From NCBI RefSeq assembly GCF_003254055.1, contig NZ_QKZT01000015.1:1-64000 (forward strand): a stretch of 64,000 nucleotides of DNA, given 5' to 3'. This stretch comes from Algoriphagus chordae (lineage in GTDB: Bacteria; Bacteroidota; Bacteroidia; Cytophagales; Cyclobacteriaceae). The position numbers and the translations under genes were made by a program. This document shows positions 27,197 to 35,914 of the stretch, one piece after another (within the stretch, counting starts at the first letter, position 1; every line of letters begins with the position of its first letter). Below the pieces are notes generated by a model. It was not told the DNA's origin. It searched no databases and saw only the letters and a program-made list of their open reading frames with translations.

Positions 27197-28153
27197 ATGC
27201 TCCATCAAAACCCAAATCCTTCCCTTTGGTCAGGCAGAAAATCTGAAACCATTGAATACTGGCATCAGGCGACTATTTCTATCAAGAACCTCAAGTTGGA
27301 CGATAGTCTAGACATTCCCAAAGTAGGCATACTTGGATATGCAGGCGAAGAAGGTGTCAAAAGAAACCAAGGCAGGCTGGGTACTGCAGAAGCTCCAAAT
27401 GCTATTCGAAAGAATCTTGGAACACTTGCTTTTCATCTTCCAGAAAAGAGTAGAATATTTGATTACGGAGACGTATATACTGAAAATTCAGATATGGAAT
27501 CCAGCCACGATCTAATTTCAGAGACTGTTTTCAATTTGCTGGATACAAACCACTTTCCAATTCTCCTCGGAGGAGGACACGATCTTGCGTTGGCGCATGG
27601 GAGAGGAATATTTAAGTACTTGGCAGCGAAAAACCAGAAACTGGGCATTATCAACATGGATGCACATTTTGACCTGCGCCCCACTCTAGACGGCAAAGGA
27701 CATTCTGGTTCTCCTTTTTTCCAGTTGGCAGAAGAAAACAAAGACTCCTTCCAATATTTATGCTTGGGTGTGCAACGATCCGTCAATCCAAAATCTCTCT
27801 TTGAAACGGCAGAAAAAGTCGGTGCAAAATGGATGGTAATGGAAGATTTCAGAATGAATAACTGGGAAGTAATCCAGGAGAAAATCCTGTGGTTTTTGGA
27901 TTCTGTGGACAAAATCTACCTCAGTGTCGATATGGACGGTTTTTCATCAGCTTTTGCTCCAGGCGTATCAGCACCATCACCAATGGGTTTCAGACCAGAG
28001 TTTGCATTTAAAGTATTTGAATTGCTTGCCTCATCCAAAAAGCTTATTTCCATGGATGTGGTTGAACTCAATCCTGCATTTGATCACGATCAGGCTACCG
28101 CAAGATTAGCTGCAAGATGTGCTGAATATGTGGCGAGGAAAGTATTGAAGTAG
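27197..28153 (+). CDS. hutG: Formimidoylglutamase HutG (arginase/ureohydrolase family)
   Basis: A manganese ureohydrolase that splits N-formimidoyl-glutamate into glutamate and formamide, the last step of this hut branch. The 318-residue protein keeps the metal-binding motifs GGGHDLALAHGRG, INMDAHFDLRP and SVDMDGFSSAFAPGVSAPSP, with SMDVVELNPAFDHDQATARLAA at the end. Context with hutH/I/U selects HutG over agmatinase or arginase. It has its own start region after the antisense Uma2 gene (about 125 bases), so it may need a separate promoter. Confidence 0.94.
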   Translation: MLHQNPNPSLWSGRKSETIEYWHQATISIKNLKLDDSLDIPKVGILGYAGEEGVKRNQGRLGTAEAPNAIRKNLGTLAFHLPEKSRIFDYGDVYTENSDMESSHDLISETVFNLLDTNHFPILLGGGHDLALAHGRGIFKYLAAKNQKLGIINMDAHFDLRPTLDGKGHSGSPFFQLAEENKDSFQYLCLGVQRSVNPKSLFETAEKVGAKWMVMEDFRMNNWEVIQEKILWFLDSVDKIYLSVDMDGFSSAFAPGVSAPSPMGFRPEFAFKVFELLASSKKLISMDVVELNPAFDHDQATARLAARCAEYVARKVLK

Positions 28154-28215
28154 AATTCATTTATTGTTAAATATTCAAAGCTTTGAATCTAATTTTTAAA
28201 CCAAACCTTCCATCA

Positions 28216-29406
28216 ATGAATTGCTATAAAAAAGTCACTTGGGCAATTTCTGCTTTTTTTATCTTAAGCTTTAGCTGTACATCTCCTGTTGAAAAAATTG
28301 AAGGGATTCCTCGGATAGAAATCTCTGAAGACAACATTTCTGCTTTCGATGAAGCAGTTACTTCGATCAGTTTTATTCCACTTAAAAACCAACTAGAGAC
28401 ACCTGTAAATCTCAACTGTGGTCTTTGGGATCTATTTGCAACAGATGAGTATCTGATCTATGTCACCAAGTGCAACCCAAACTTCGTTGCCCACTTTTTT
28501 GATTTGGAGGGTAATTACTTGATGACTTTTGACAAGCAGGGTGAAGGTCCTGAGGAATACCAATTCATACAAGGAATAAATGTTGATCAAGACACACTTA
28601 GCTTTAGTGCTGGAGCTGGTGACATCAAGCAATACCTTATTCCCAGCTTTGAATTTGCTGGATCTCTTTCCCTTGGAAAACCTATGTTTGTTGCCTCCAT
28701 AGCGGAAATATCAAAAAACAATTGGCTATTCTCTTCTATGTTTGAAGGAGATCTGGACGCAAACGGGAAATTCAATCTGTACAAAAAAATCGATGTTTCA
28801 ACCGGCGAGACAGTTGATCTTCCTATAAAAGCTAACCAGCTTACCAATGAAATAAGTGAAGGTGAAATAGAGAAAATCGGGGATATATTCCTGCTCAATC
28901 ATGCATTCGCAGACACCTTATTTCTTTATGATGGGATTGAAACCAAACCCTATACCACGTTGGATTTCGGGGCGCGACATCCTAGCCAAGAAGACCTGAA
29001 TATGAAAGGAGAAGGCTTTGAAGCAGCAATTGCAAACCAGCCATTTGTCATTAACATGGGCAAAATATGGCAAACTGATTCAATCTCTCACCTGAAAACC
29101 TTTGCCTTAGCCAAAAACCCCGAACTCGATCTCGGGAATATGCGCACTTTTCCAATCCATGAAGTTTTTATAAATCACCGGACGAATAAAGCTATCGCAT
29201 TCCCCTCAGTGGTCGGTTGGACCAATGGCAAAGGAGATGCAATCGACGGTTGGTTTTATGAAGTCTTGCAAGTAGATGACTGGATTAATGCCTTAGAGAA
29301 AGGACTATTTGGCTCCCATGGAGACAAGCTAGAAGAGCTCCTGTCTGGACTTGAAAACTTTGAAGACCCTATTGTGATCAAATATAAGGTCACAATAAAG
29401 GACTAG
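28216..29406 (+). CDS. 6-bladed beta-propeller lipoprotein
   Basis: A 396-residue lipoprotein from the ATG at 28216. The signal (ISAFFILSFSC) puts the lipid-bearing Cys at about residue 20. The mature protein starts with IEISEDNISAFDEAVTSISFIPLKN and contains ATDEYLIYVT, FDLEGNYLMTFDKQGEGPEEY and INVDQDTLSF, the repeat units typical of Bacteroidota 6-bladed beta-propeller proteins (DUF4934/BF3164 type). The function of the family is unknown; many lie near transport or glycan genes. It follows hutG by 62 bases in the same direction, but a link to histidine use is unproven. Confidence 0.8.
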   Translation: MNCYKKVTWAISAFFILSFSCTSPVEKIEGIPRIEISEDNISAFDEAVTSISFIPLKNQLETPVNLNCGLWDLFATDEYLIYVTKCNPNFVAHFFDLEGNYLMTFDKQGEGPEEYQFIQGINVDQDTLSFSAGAGDIKQYLIPSFEFAGSLSLGKPMFVASIAEISKNNWLFSSMFEGDLDANGKFNLYKKIDVSTGETVDLPIKANQLTNEISEGEIEKIGDIFLLNHAFADTLFLYDGIETKPYTTLDFGARHPSQEDLNMKGEGFEAAIANQPFVINMGKIWQTDSISHLKTFALAKNPELDLGNMRTFPIHEVFINHRTNKAIAFPSVVGWTNGKGDAIDGWFYEVLQVDDWINALEKGLFGSHGDKLEELLSGLENFEDPIVIKYKVTIKD

Positions 29407-29478
29407 AAGCCTAATTTCTTTCAATCAGCTGATTTTACCGGATCAGAGAAAAGGCTAACAGATTTGATTTGTAATCTC

Positions 29479-30495
29479 TTATATATCCGATTTCACGCGG
29501 AGGAATTGCTCTCCGCCCTCTTCAATGGCAATTGTATTCACCAAAGCCCGTCCCATTCCATCCCACTGAACTTTCATCTGATCACCAGCTTGTAAACTGA
29601 TGCCAGAACCAAAACTGAAAGCACCTGTTCCAAAAAAATGAACATGTCCTTGCAGTGCTTGGCGGTGATCTGGATATTTAAAATGATGATATTCCAAGTT
29701 GGCCAAGCTATGAGCCATGTTTTTTTCGCCAGTCTTTATATCGCATGACCACAATAGTTCTTCTTCGCGGCTGACAGTTACTGTTCCATTTACATCAGCA
29801 AAATTATCTGTAAGTACAAGCTCTGGTCCGATCGAACAATTGCGTAATTTGGATGGCGCGAGATAGAGGTAATTCTTCTTTTCCATCACATGATCAGAAA
29901 ATTCATTTCCGGTAGTAAAACCTATCCGGATCGGCTCTCCTGCTCTGTTCACTATATAAACACCCGCTATCTCAGCCTCTTCGCCTCCATCATTTCCAAA
30001 GGCAGGAATAGTCAATTTCTCCCCATGCCCTTTTAGTATTGCACCTGTACCCTTATAAAACCATTCCGGCTGTATGCCAATCTCCCCATCTGCAGACTTC
30101 CCTCCTTCTACTCCCCACTGGTACACTATCATGCTGTCAGTCATCACATCTCCCATCTCAGCCTGATGCATTACCTGCCTATTCATCGCACTACTGTGAT
30201 GTGTAAGCCCTGTGCCTGACACGATACAATGAGATGCTATCTCAGGATTGTCGAATGATGGCAGTAACTTCCAATCTGATATTCCTTTATAAATAGACTC
30301 ATAGTCCAATTGATCAGTCGAAAGTTGTTGTTCTATAAGTGAATGAATAGATTTTCCAGAATCAAGTGCTTTTAAAGCCAATTGATAAATCGAAGTGGAC
30401 TCATTCAATAAGGTAAGAAAGGGCTCAGAAACCATGGCCACTTTCCGCCCATGTTCTGGATGAATAATCTGTACTAATCGGGTGCTAGGTTCCAC
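29479..30495 (-). CDS. GguC/AraD1-like protein of the fumarylacetoacetate hydrolase superfamily
   Basis: A 338-residue protein with RLVQIIHPEHGRKVAMV at the N-terminus and a C-terminal FAH-like half: GLTHHSSAMNRQ, PEWFYKGTGAILKGHGEKLTIPAF, GGEEAEIAGVYIV, FTTGNEFSDHVMEKKNYLYLAPSKLRNCSIGPEL, and FFGTGAFSFG. The two acidic residues of GGEEAEIAG and the Asp/Glu downstream fit metal binding. GguC-type proteins are thought to act on 2-keto-3-deoxy sugar acids, but the reaction has not been settled. It begins with GTG at 30495, 19 bases after the stop of the FAD/Fe-S dehydrogenase, so the two probably form an operon. Confidence 0.82.
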   Translation of the reverse strand: MEPSTRLVQIIHPEHGRKVAMVSEPFLTLLNESTSIYQLALKALDSGKSIHSLIEQQLSTDQLDYESIYKGISDWKLLPSFDNPEIASHCIVSGTGLTHHSSAMNRQVMHQAEMGDVMTDSMIVYQWGVEGGKSADGEIGIQPEWFYKGTGAILKGHGEKLTIPAFGNDGGEEAEIAGVYIVNRAGEPIRIGFTTGNEFSDHVMEKKNYLYLAPSKLRNCSIGPELVLTDNFADVNGTVTVSREEELLWSCDIKTGEKNMAHSLANLEYHHFKYPDHRQALQGHVHFFGTGAFSFGSGISLQAGDQMKVQWDGMGRALVNTIAIEEGGEQFLRVKSDI

Positions 30496-30514
30496 TATTT
30501 TTTTTGGTAAAAGG

Positions 30515-33472
30515 TTACAATCTTTCCTGCGGAATCAGTGCCTCCCACAAGATCTCCACAGGATGCTTGGCTTTCCTACCTGTTCCGTCGGCTATCTGAT
30601 GACGGCACGAAGTGCCTGGTGCAGCGATGAGCGTTTCTGCTTCCGCCTTCCTGACCGCTGGAAACAATACTAACTCGCCCACTTGCTGGGAAACCTCATA
30701 ATGCTCTGCTTCATAGCCAAAACTTCCTGCCATTCCGCAGCAGCCGCTAGGGATAGTTTCCACGGAATAATTTACTGGCAATGAAAGTAACTTATGTGTC
30801 CAAGTCACTGAAGAAAGTGATTTCTGATGGCAATGTCCATGTAATTTGATTTTTTGAGTATTGGTAGTAAAAGCCTCAGCTTTAATATTACCAGCTGCGA
30901 TTTCCTGAGCCAAAAACTCATCAATTAGCTTCACATGAAATTTCAATTTCTTGGCTGCTTCCGTCAGTTCTTTCTTTACAATGCGTGGATACTCATCTCG
31001 GAAACTCAAAATAGCCGAAGGTTCCAAACCGATCAAAGGAGTATTCCCATCAATCAGTTTTTCGAAAACTTTCACATTTGCTTCAGCATGTTTCTTCGCT
31101 TTTGGCAACAAGCCTTTAGAGAGTGCTGAGCGACCACTTTCCTCATGATCCACGACTTTCACATCGTAGCCTAGTTTTTTGAGTAGGGAAATTGCCTTAA
31201 TTCCAATCTCAGTATCGTTGTGATTGGTAAACTCATCCACAAAGAAATAAACAGATTTAATCTGCTTTGCTGCTACTGGAAGCGCTTCATAATTCTTCTT
31301 ATACCATTTGCGCAAACTGACTTTACTAATCTCAGGCAGATTTCTTTTTGGGGCTACTCCCAAAATAGACTTCATCAATCCACCGGTCAATTTATTTCCC
31401 AACATAAAATTAGCCAAGCCACCAGTTCTTGAACCCAGCTCATTCAACTCATTGATATAGGCAAAAGCTCTTGATCTCAATGGAATTCCATTTGCTTTTT
31501 GGTATTGGTAAAGAAATTCGGCCTTGAGACTAGCCATGTCCACATTGGAGGGACATTCGGAAGTACAGCCTTTGCAGGAAAGACATAGATCCAATGCTTC
31601 CTTTATCTCTGGATGGTTGAAGGCATTTTCCTTGTCACTCATCGTCAGAAACTCCCGTAGCGTATTTGCACGTCCACGAGTAGTGTCACGCTCGTTGCGA
31701 GTAGCCATGTAGCTTGGACACATCGTCCCTCCAGATTCAGGCAGCTTTCTACAGTCACCTGATCCATTGCATTTCTCTGCCTGTCGCAAAACCCCTCCCA
31801 CATGCGAAAAGTCTAAAAGGGTGTCATATTCCCGAGTTTTTACATCTGGAGCATAGCGAAGTGAGGTATTCATCGCCGGCGCGTCTACAATTTTACCAGG
31901 GTTGAAAATATTCTGTGGATCCCAAGTTGCTTTGATTCTTCGGAAAAGCTGATAATTCTTGTCCCCAACCATCAGCGGAATAAAGGCTGCCCGTACTCTT
32001 CCGTCTCCATGTTCACCACTTAGAGATCCCTGATATTTCTTCACCAACTCAGCAGAAGCCTTTGAAATATCATAAAACTCTGCTACATCTTTGGACTTTT
32101 TCAAATCCAAAATAGGACGCAAATGTATCTCACCAGCTCCAGCATGGGCATAGTGGACAGGCTTTTGATTGAAACCAGCCATCATTTCATCCACTTCATC
32201 GATGTAATTGGCAAGATCCTCTATATCCACAGCTGTATCTTCTATGCAAGCAACTGCCTTGGGATCGCCGGGAATATTAGCCAACAAACCCAAGCCCGCA
32301 GAACGCAGAGACCAAGCAGCAGAGACCATCGCTGGCTCAATGATCGGATAGGCATAGCCAAGTCCTGTTTTTATCAGGTCATCCACCAAAGCTTTACCCT
32401 TTGCCATAGCCTCTTCAAGCGTCTGACCACGAAACTCCACCATCAGAATCGCCTCAGGATCTCCCTCCACGAAATAACGATTTTTGCTGTACTCAATGCT
32501 CTCTTTGGTACAGTCCAAAATAATCTTATCCATCAATTCCACTGCTGTAGCAGGATGTTTCATCGCTGTCTGCGCAGCAACCATACTCTGGTGGATAGTC
32601 TCAAAATGTGCCGCAACTACGATCTCTATCGGATCTGGAAGTGGATCTAAGCTAATGGTGATTTCTGTTGAGAAAGCTAAAGTACCTTCCGATCCAGTCA
32701 GTAATTTCCCAAAATTGAATTTTTGATCGCCTTCAAAAACCTCAGCAGTTAGCAATTCATCTACCGCATAACCCGTATTTCTTCGAGTAATTGACTTTTT
32801 CGGAAATTGTGCGTGAATCTCTTCACGGGCTTCCTCTTGAGATAGCTCGGACCAAATCTGCTGGTATAGTTTCCCTTCTAAGGAATCTAACTGACATTTC
32901 GCTTCAAAATCAGATTTGGATAGCTCATCAAAAAAAACGGTATTCCCATCACTCAGCAGGGTTTTCAAGCGTATGACCTTGTCACGCGTATTGCCATAAA
33001 CGATGGAAGTTGTACCGCAAGAGTTATTTCCCACCATTCCGCCGATCATGGCACGATTGGCGGTGGAAGTGATCGGGCTGAAGAAAAGCCCATGGGGTTT
33101 CAAGAATCGATTAAGTTCATCTCGTACCACTCCCGGCTGCACTTTCACCCAGCGTTCCTCCTTATTGAATTCTAGAATTTTAGTAAAGTGCTTAGCTACA
33201 TCCACTACGATTCCATTGCCCACACATTGTCCGGCTAATGATGTTCCTGCGGTACGAGGAATCAGGGATGTGCCATTTTTAGAAGCAAAAAGTATCAACT
33301 TCTGGATGTCCGACTCCGTCTTTGGAAAAGCAACTGCCAGCGGCATCTCGCGATAGACGGAAGCGTCGGTGGCATAAAGTGTCTTAGTAAGTGTATCCAA
33401 TTGCAAGGTTCCTTCCAGTTGACCGGAAAGTTCTTCAAGCAAAGGCAATAGGTTAGGTTGGTTTGAACTCAT
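30515..33472 (-). CDS. FAD-binding and 4Fe-4S oxidoreductase (GlcD-GlpC fusion, D-2-hydroxyacid dehydrogenase type)
   Basis: A 985-residue flavin/iron-sulfur enzyme. An N-terminal FAD_binding_4 domain (LIPRTAGTSLAGQCVGNGIVVDV, GMVGNNSCGTTSIVYG) is followed by the FAD-oxidase C-terminal domain (LTGSEGTLAF, HYAHAGAGEIHLRP, GSLSGEHGDGRVR). Next come ferredoxin-like cysteines (CNGSGDCRK and CLSCKGCTSECPSNVDM, about residue 630) and a C-terminal CCG domain with GHCHQKSL and GCCGMAGSFGYE. Homologues such as YdiJ or Dld-type enzymes oxidise D-2-hydroxyglutarate or D-lactate and pass electrons to the quinone pool. The ATG at 33472 is preferred to TTG at 33478. Coupling to the GguC-like gene suggests a sugar-acid substrate. 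Confidence 0.92.
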   Translation of the reverse strand: MSSNQPNLLPLLEELSGQLEGTLQLDTLTKTLYATDASVYREMPLAVAFPKTESDIQKLILFASKNGTSLIPRTAGTSLAGQCVGNGIVVDVAKHFTKILEFNKEERWVKVQPGVVRDELNRFLKPHGLFFSPITSTANRAMIGGMVGNNSCGTTSIVYGNTRDKVIRLKTLLSDGNTVFFDELSKSDFEAKCQLDSLEGKLYQQIWSELSQEEAREEIHAQFPKKSITRRNTGYAVDELLTAEVFEGDQKFNFGKLLTGSEGTLAFSTEITISLDPLPDPIEIVVAAHFETIHQSMVAAQTAMKHPATAVELMDKIILDCTKESIEYSKNRYFVEGDPEAILMVEFRGQTLEEAMAKGKALVDDLIKTGLGYAYPIIEPAMVSAAWSLRSAGLGLLANIPGDPKAVACIEDTAVDIEDLANYIDEVDEMMAGFNQKPVHYAHAGAGEIHLRPILDLKKSKDVAEFYDISKASAELVKKYQGSLSGEHGDGRVRAAFIPLMVGDKNYQLFRRIKATWDPQNIFNPGKIVDAPAMNTSLRYAPDVKTREYDTLLDFSHVGGVLRQAEKCNGSGDCRKLPESGGTMCPSYMATRNERDTTRGRANTLREFLTMSDKENAFNHPEIKEALDLCLSCKGCTSECPSNVDMASLKAEFLYQYQKANGIPLRSRAFAYINELNELGSRTGGLANFMLGNKLTGGLMKSILGVAPKRNLPEISKVSLRKWYKKNYEALPVAAKQIKSVYFFVDEFTNHNDTEIGIKAISLLKKLGYDVKVVDHEESGRSALSKGLLPKAKKHAEANVKVFEKLIDGNTPLIGLEPSAILSFRDEYPRIVKKELTEAAKKLKFHVKLIDEFLAQEIAAGNIKAEAFTTNTQKIKLHGHCHQKSLSSVTWTHKLLSLPVNYSVETIPSGCCGMAGSFGYEAEHYEVSQQVGELVLFPAVRKAEAETLIAAPGTSCRHQIADGTGRKAKHPVEILWEALIPQERL

Positions 33473-33749
33473 GGTCAAAAATAGCTTTTCTGTTCAAATG
33501 TTTCATGGGATTTCTGAAGCTTTCAACAGCTTTTACTAAGAGTCTTAACCGCCAGACAGAAACAGTAAAGAATTTTAAACCAAAATACCCTATCCATTTA
33601 CAGTTGAAATACAGAAATAGAAGAGGTTTCAGCTAGTCAAACACCTTTTTATAATGCTTCAAAAGCAGAAATTCACTATACTAGCTATCAAGCAATTGTC
33701 TTTGATCCTGTTGAATTCTCCTTAGCATTCCTTACTAACCAAGTTCCCC

Positions 33750-34922
33750 ATGAAGACCTTATTTCGATATAGCCAAGTAATTTTCCTATTGCTGCTTTCA
33801 TTTTCTGTATCTGCACAGGAATCCATGTTATGTCAGGGAGCCTATTGGGAGGAGGATGAAGCCAATTCCTACTTGAAAAAATGGGCTAACGAGTGGACTA
33901 GCCAAAAAGATTGGGAAGCTAGGGCTGATGTGATCCGAAAAGGAATTATCGATGGGATGAAATTAGAACAAATGCCGGAGAGGACTACTGAATTCAATCC
34001 TATCATCCACAGCACCAGAGAAATGGATGGCTATATTATTGAAAACATCGCCATCGAGAGCTTTCGAGGCTTTTTTATCACTGGCAACCTATACCGCCCA
34101 CTTGATCCCGGGCCTTTCCATAAAAGTCCCGCCATCCTCAGCCCTCATGGCCATGGAAAAGACAAACGCTACCAAGATGTAGTTCAGTACAGAGCTGCTG
34201 CACTGGCACGAATGGGTGCGGTGGTTTTTGTCTACGATATGCTTGGGTATGCGGATTCTCAGCAGACCAGCCACACCATTCCCATTGCCTTGACGCTTCA
34301 AACTTATAATTCAATCAGGGTCCTTGATTATTTGACCTCACGAGAAGATGTAGACCCTACTCAAATCGGTGTGACAGGAGGCTCAGGAGGAGGCACCCAA
34401 ACTATTTTAATTACTGCATTAGATCCTAGAATCACGGTTTCTGTTCCTGCTGTAATGGTCTCAGCCTACTTCTTTGGAGGCTGTGTATGTGAAAGTGGCA
34501 TGCCTATCCATAAAAGTGCCCAGCATCAAACCAATAATGTGGAAATAGCAGCCTTGGCAGCTCCAAGACCTATGTTGCTAATTTCAGATGGCGGGGATTG
34601 GACTAAAAATACGCCTAGGATTGAATTCCCCTACATACAAAAAGTATATGCCGCGTATGGTGCAGAAAGCAAGGCCGACAATGTGCATCTACCCAATGAA
34701 AGACATGATTATAACTACAACAAGAGAACAGCAGCCTATAATTTCTTCGGGCATTATCTTGATATAAACCCTGGAAAGGTGCCCTATAATGATGGCTATG
34801 ACGAAAGTTTTGTCACCATACTTTCAGTAGAGGAATTGAAGGTTTTCAATACTTCTCACCCTATTCCTGCCCATGCACTTCAGGGAGATGAAGCAGTAAT
34901 GCGTTACTTGAAATTGGATTGA
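33750..34922 (+). CDS. Secreted alpha/beta hydrolase, acetylxylan-esterase-like
   Basis: A 390-residue protein with a signal peptide (FLLLLSFSVSAQ, cleavage near residue 24) and an alpha/beta-hydrolase fold. The nucleophile Ser212 lies in GVTGGSGGGTQT. The oxyanion region is SPHGHGKDKRYQD, the acid may be the Asp in LISDGGDWTKNTP, and the His is in NERHDYN. FFITGNLYRPL upstream is typical of CE7/acetylxylan-esterase-like and dienelactone-hydrolase-like enzymes that act on acylated sugars. A conserved pair of cysteines lies in FGGCVCESG. The substrate is inferred only from family. It stands alone, followed by the ElyC-like gene. Confidence 0.8.
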   Translation: MKTLFRYSQVIFLLLLSFSVSAQESMLCQGAYWEEDEANSYLKKWANEWTSQKDWEARADVIRKGIIDGMKLEQMPERTTEFNPIIHSTREMDGYIIENIAIESFRGFFITGNLYRPLDPGPFHKSPAILSPHGHGKDKRYQDVVQYRAAALARMGAVVFVYDMLGYADSQQTSHTIPIALTLQTYNSIRVLDYLTSREDVDPTQIGVTGGSGGGTQTILITALDPRITVSVPAVMVSAYFFGGCVCESGMPIHKSAQHQTNNVEIAALAAPRPMLLISDGGDWTKNTPRIEFPYIQKVYAAYGAESKADNVHLPNERHDYNYNKRTAAYNFFGHYLDINPGKVPYNDGYDESFVTILSVEELKVFNTSHPIPAHALQGDEAVMRYLKLD

Positions 34923-35006
34923 GAAAGGTGTTGGAATGGAAATGGACCTTGAATTTGATAATTGAACATTCCCTCCTTTCTTTGTCACAAATACCTAAGG
35001 AATTTC

Positions 35007-35777
35007 ATGTTTTTCTACCTCTCCCAATTTTTAAGTTTTCTAGCACTTCCGCTGACCATTACTATCGTTTTGATCGTTTCAGGTGCTTTTTACATCAAAA
35101 GAAAATGGGGCAGGAGATGTCTTTGGACAGGCATATTTTTGTTGTGGTTTTTTTCCAATCAGTTTATCGCAAATCAGGCGATGATGGCTTGGGAACCTGA
35201 GTTCAAGACTTTTTCAGAGATCAAAAATCACGAAATTGGCATTGTACTTACTGGTGTGACAAATTTGAGTAAGACTGCTTATGATCGAACATTCTTCAAC
35301 AAAGGAGCAGATCGGATCACTCATGCTTTGCAGCTGTATCGTGAGGGAAAAATCAAGAAAATCTTGATCACTGGCGGGCAAGGGCTAAACCCTGTAAATC
35401 CACAATCAGAAGCCGAAGTTTTGCAGCGATTCTTGCTGATGACTGGAGTTCCAGCCGAAGATGTAATGATAGAAGATCAGTCAAAAAACACCTATGAAAA
35501 TGCCCTTTTCACCAAAGCTTTTTTAGCTGAAAAAGGAATTGATGTAAATCAGGAATTTATACTGATCACCTCCGCTTTTCACATGAAAAGATCCCAAGGC
35601 TGCTTTGATAAAGTTGGTTTACAGACTCTCCCTTTCCCCACAGACTATTATAGCCAAGACAGCAAATACGATATTCCAATTCTATTTTTCCCTGATCCCT
35701 ACTCCATCTTTATCTGGCACAAACTGGTAAAGGAATGGATTGGAATAGTTGTCTACTCTGCCGTTGGGTATATGTAA
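35007..35777 (+). CDS. ElyC/SanA/YdcF-family (DUF218) envelope protein
   Basis: A 256-residue inner-membrane protein. Two N-terminal helices (FFYLSQFLSFLALPLTITIVLIV and WTGIFLLWFFSNQFIA) precede a DUF218 domain: IGIVLTGVTNL, ADRITHALQLYREGKIKKILITGGQG, SEAEVLQRFLLMTGVPAEDVMIEDQSKNTYENALFT, and LITSAFHMKRSQGCF. ElyC/SanA members affect peptidoglycan and envelope polymer synthesis at low temperature or under vancomycin stress. I prefer the ATG at 35007 (MFFYLSQF) over 34962, because it gives the usual N-terminus. It lies 84 bases after the esterase gene in the same direction. Confidence 0.87.
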   Translation: MFFYLSQFLSFLALPLTITIVLIVSGAFYIKRKWGRRCLWTGIFLLWFFSNQFIANQAMMAWEPEFKTFSEIKNHEIGIVLTGVTNLSKTAYDRTFFNKGADRITHALQLYREGKIKKILITGGQGLNPVNPQSEAEVLQRFLLMTGVPAEDVMIEDQSKNTYENALFTKAFLAEKGIDVNQEFILITSAFHMKRSQGCFDKVGLQTLPFPTDYYSQDSKYDIPILFFPDPYSIFIWHKLVKEWIGIVVYSAVGYM

Positions 35778-35852
35778 GTATGTGGTCACTTTCACTCAGG
35801 TTTTAATATCCCGTTCTTAAAAATAATGACGGATTGATAATTCAGGATTTTA

Positions 35853-35900
35853 TTACGTACTTTACGTAACGTTATTTACGTAACGAAAAGCGCGTAATTA
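35853..35900 (+). promoter_or_regulatory. TTACGTAA repeat cluster before the AAA ATPase gene
   Basis: TTACGTAC (35853-35860), then the 10-mer TTACGTAACG at 35862-35871 and again at 35876-35885, and CGCGTAATTA at 35891-35900. TTACGTAA is itself palindromic. The cluster ends 15 bases before the start codon, where a repressor site would be expected. Confidence 0.55.
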
Positions 35901-35914
35901 TAAATCCAAGAATT

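Noticed and set aside
27463..27912. Minus-strand ORF of 149 codons inside hutG
   Set aside because: It lies antisense to the ureohydrolase metal motifs and has no recognisable features.
32123..32650. Antisense plus-strand ORF of 175 codons inside the FAD/Fe-S dehydrogenase
   Set aside because: The composition is a shadow of the real gene, with no family motif, signal or promoter.
34919..35200. ORF of 93 codons at the end of the esterase gene
   Set aside because: It overlaps the ElyC-like gene in another frame, which has clear DUF218 motifs and membrane helices.
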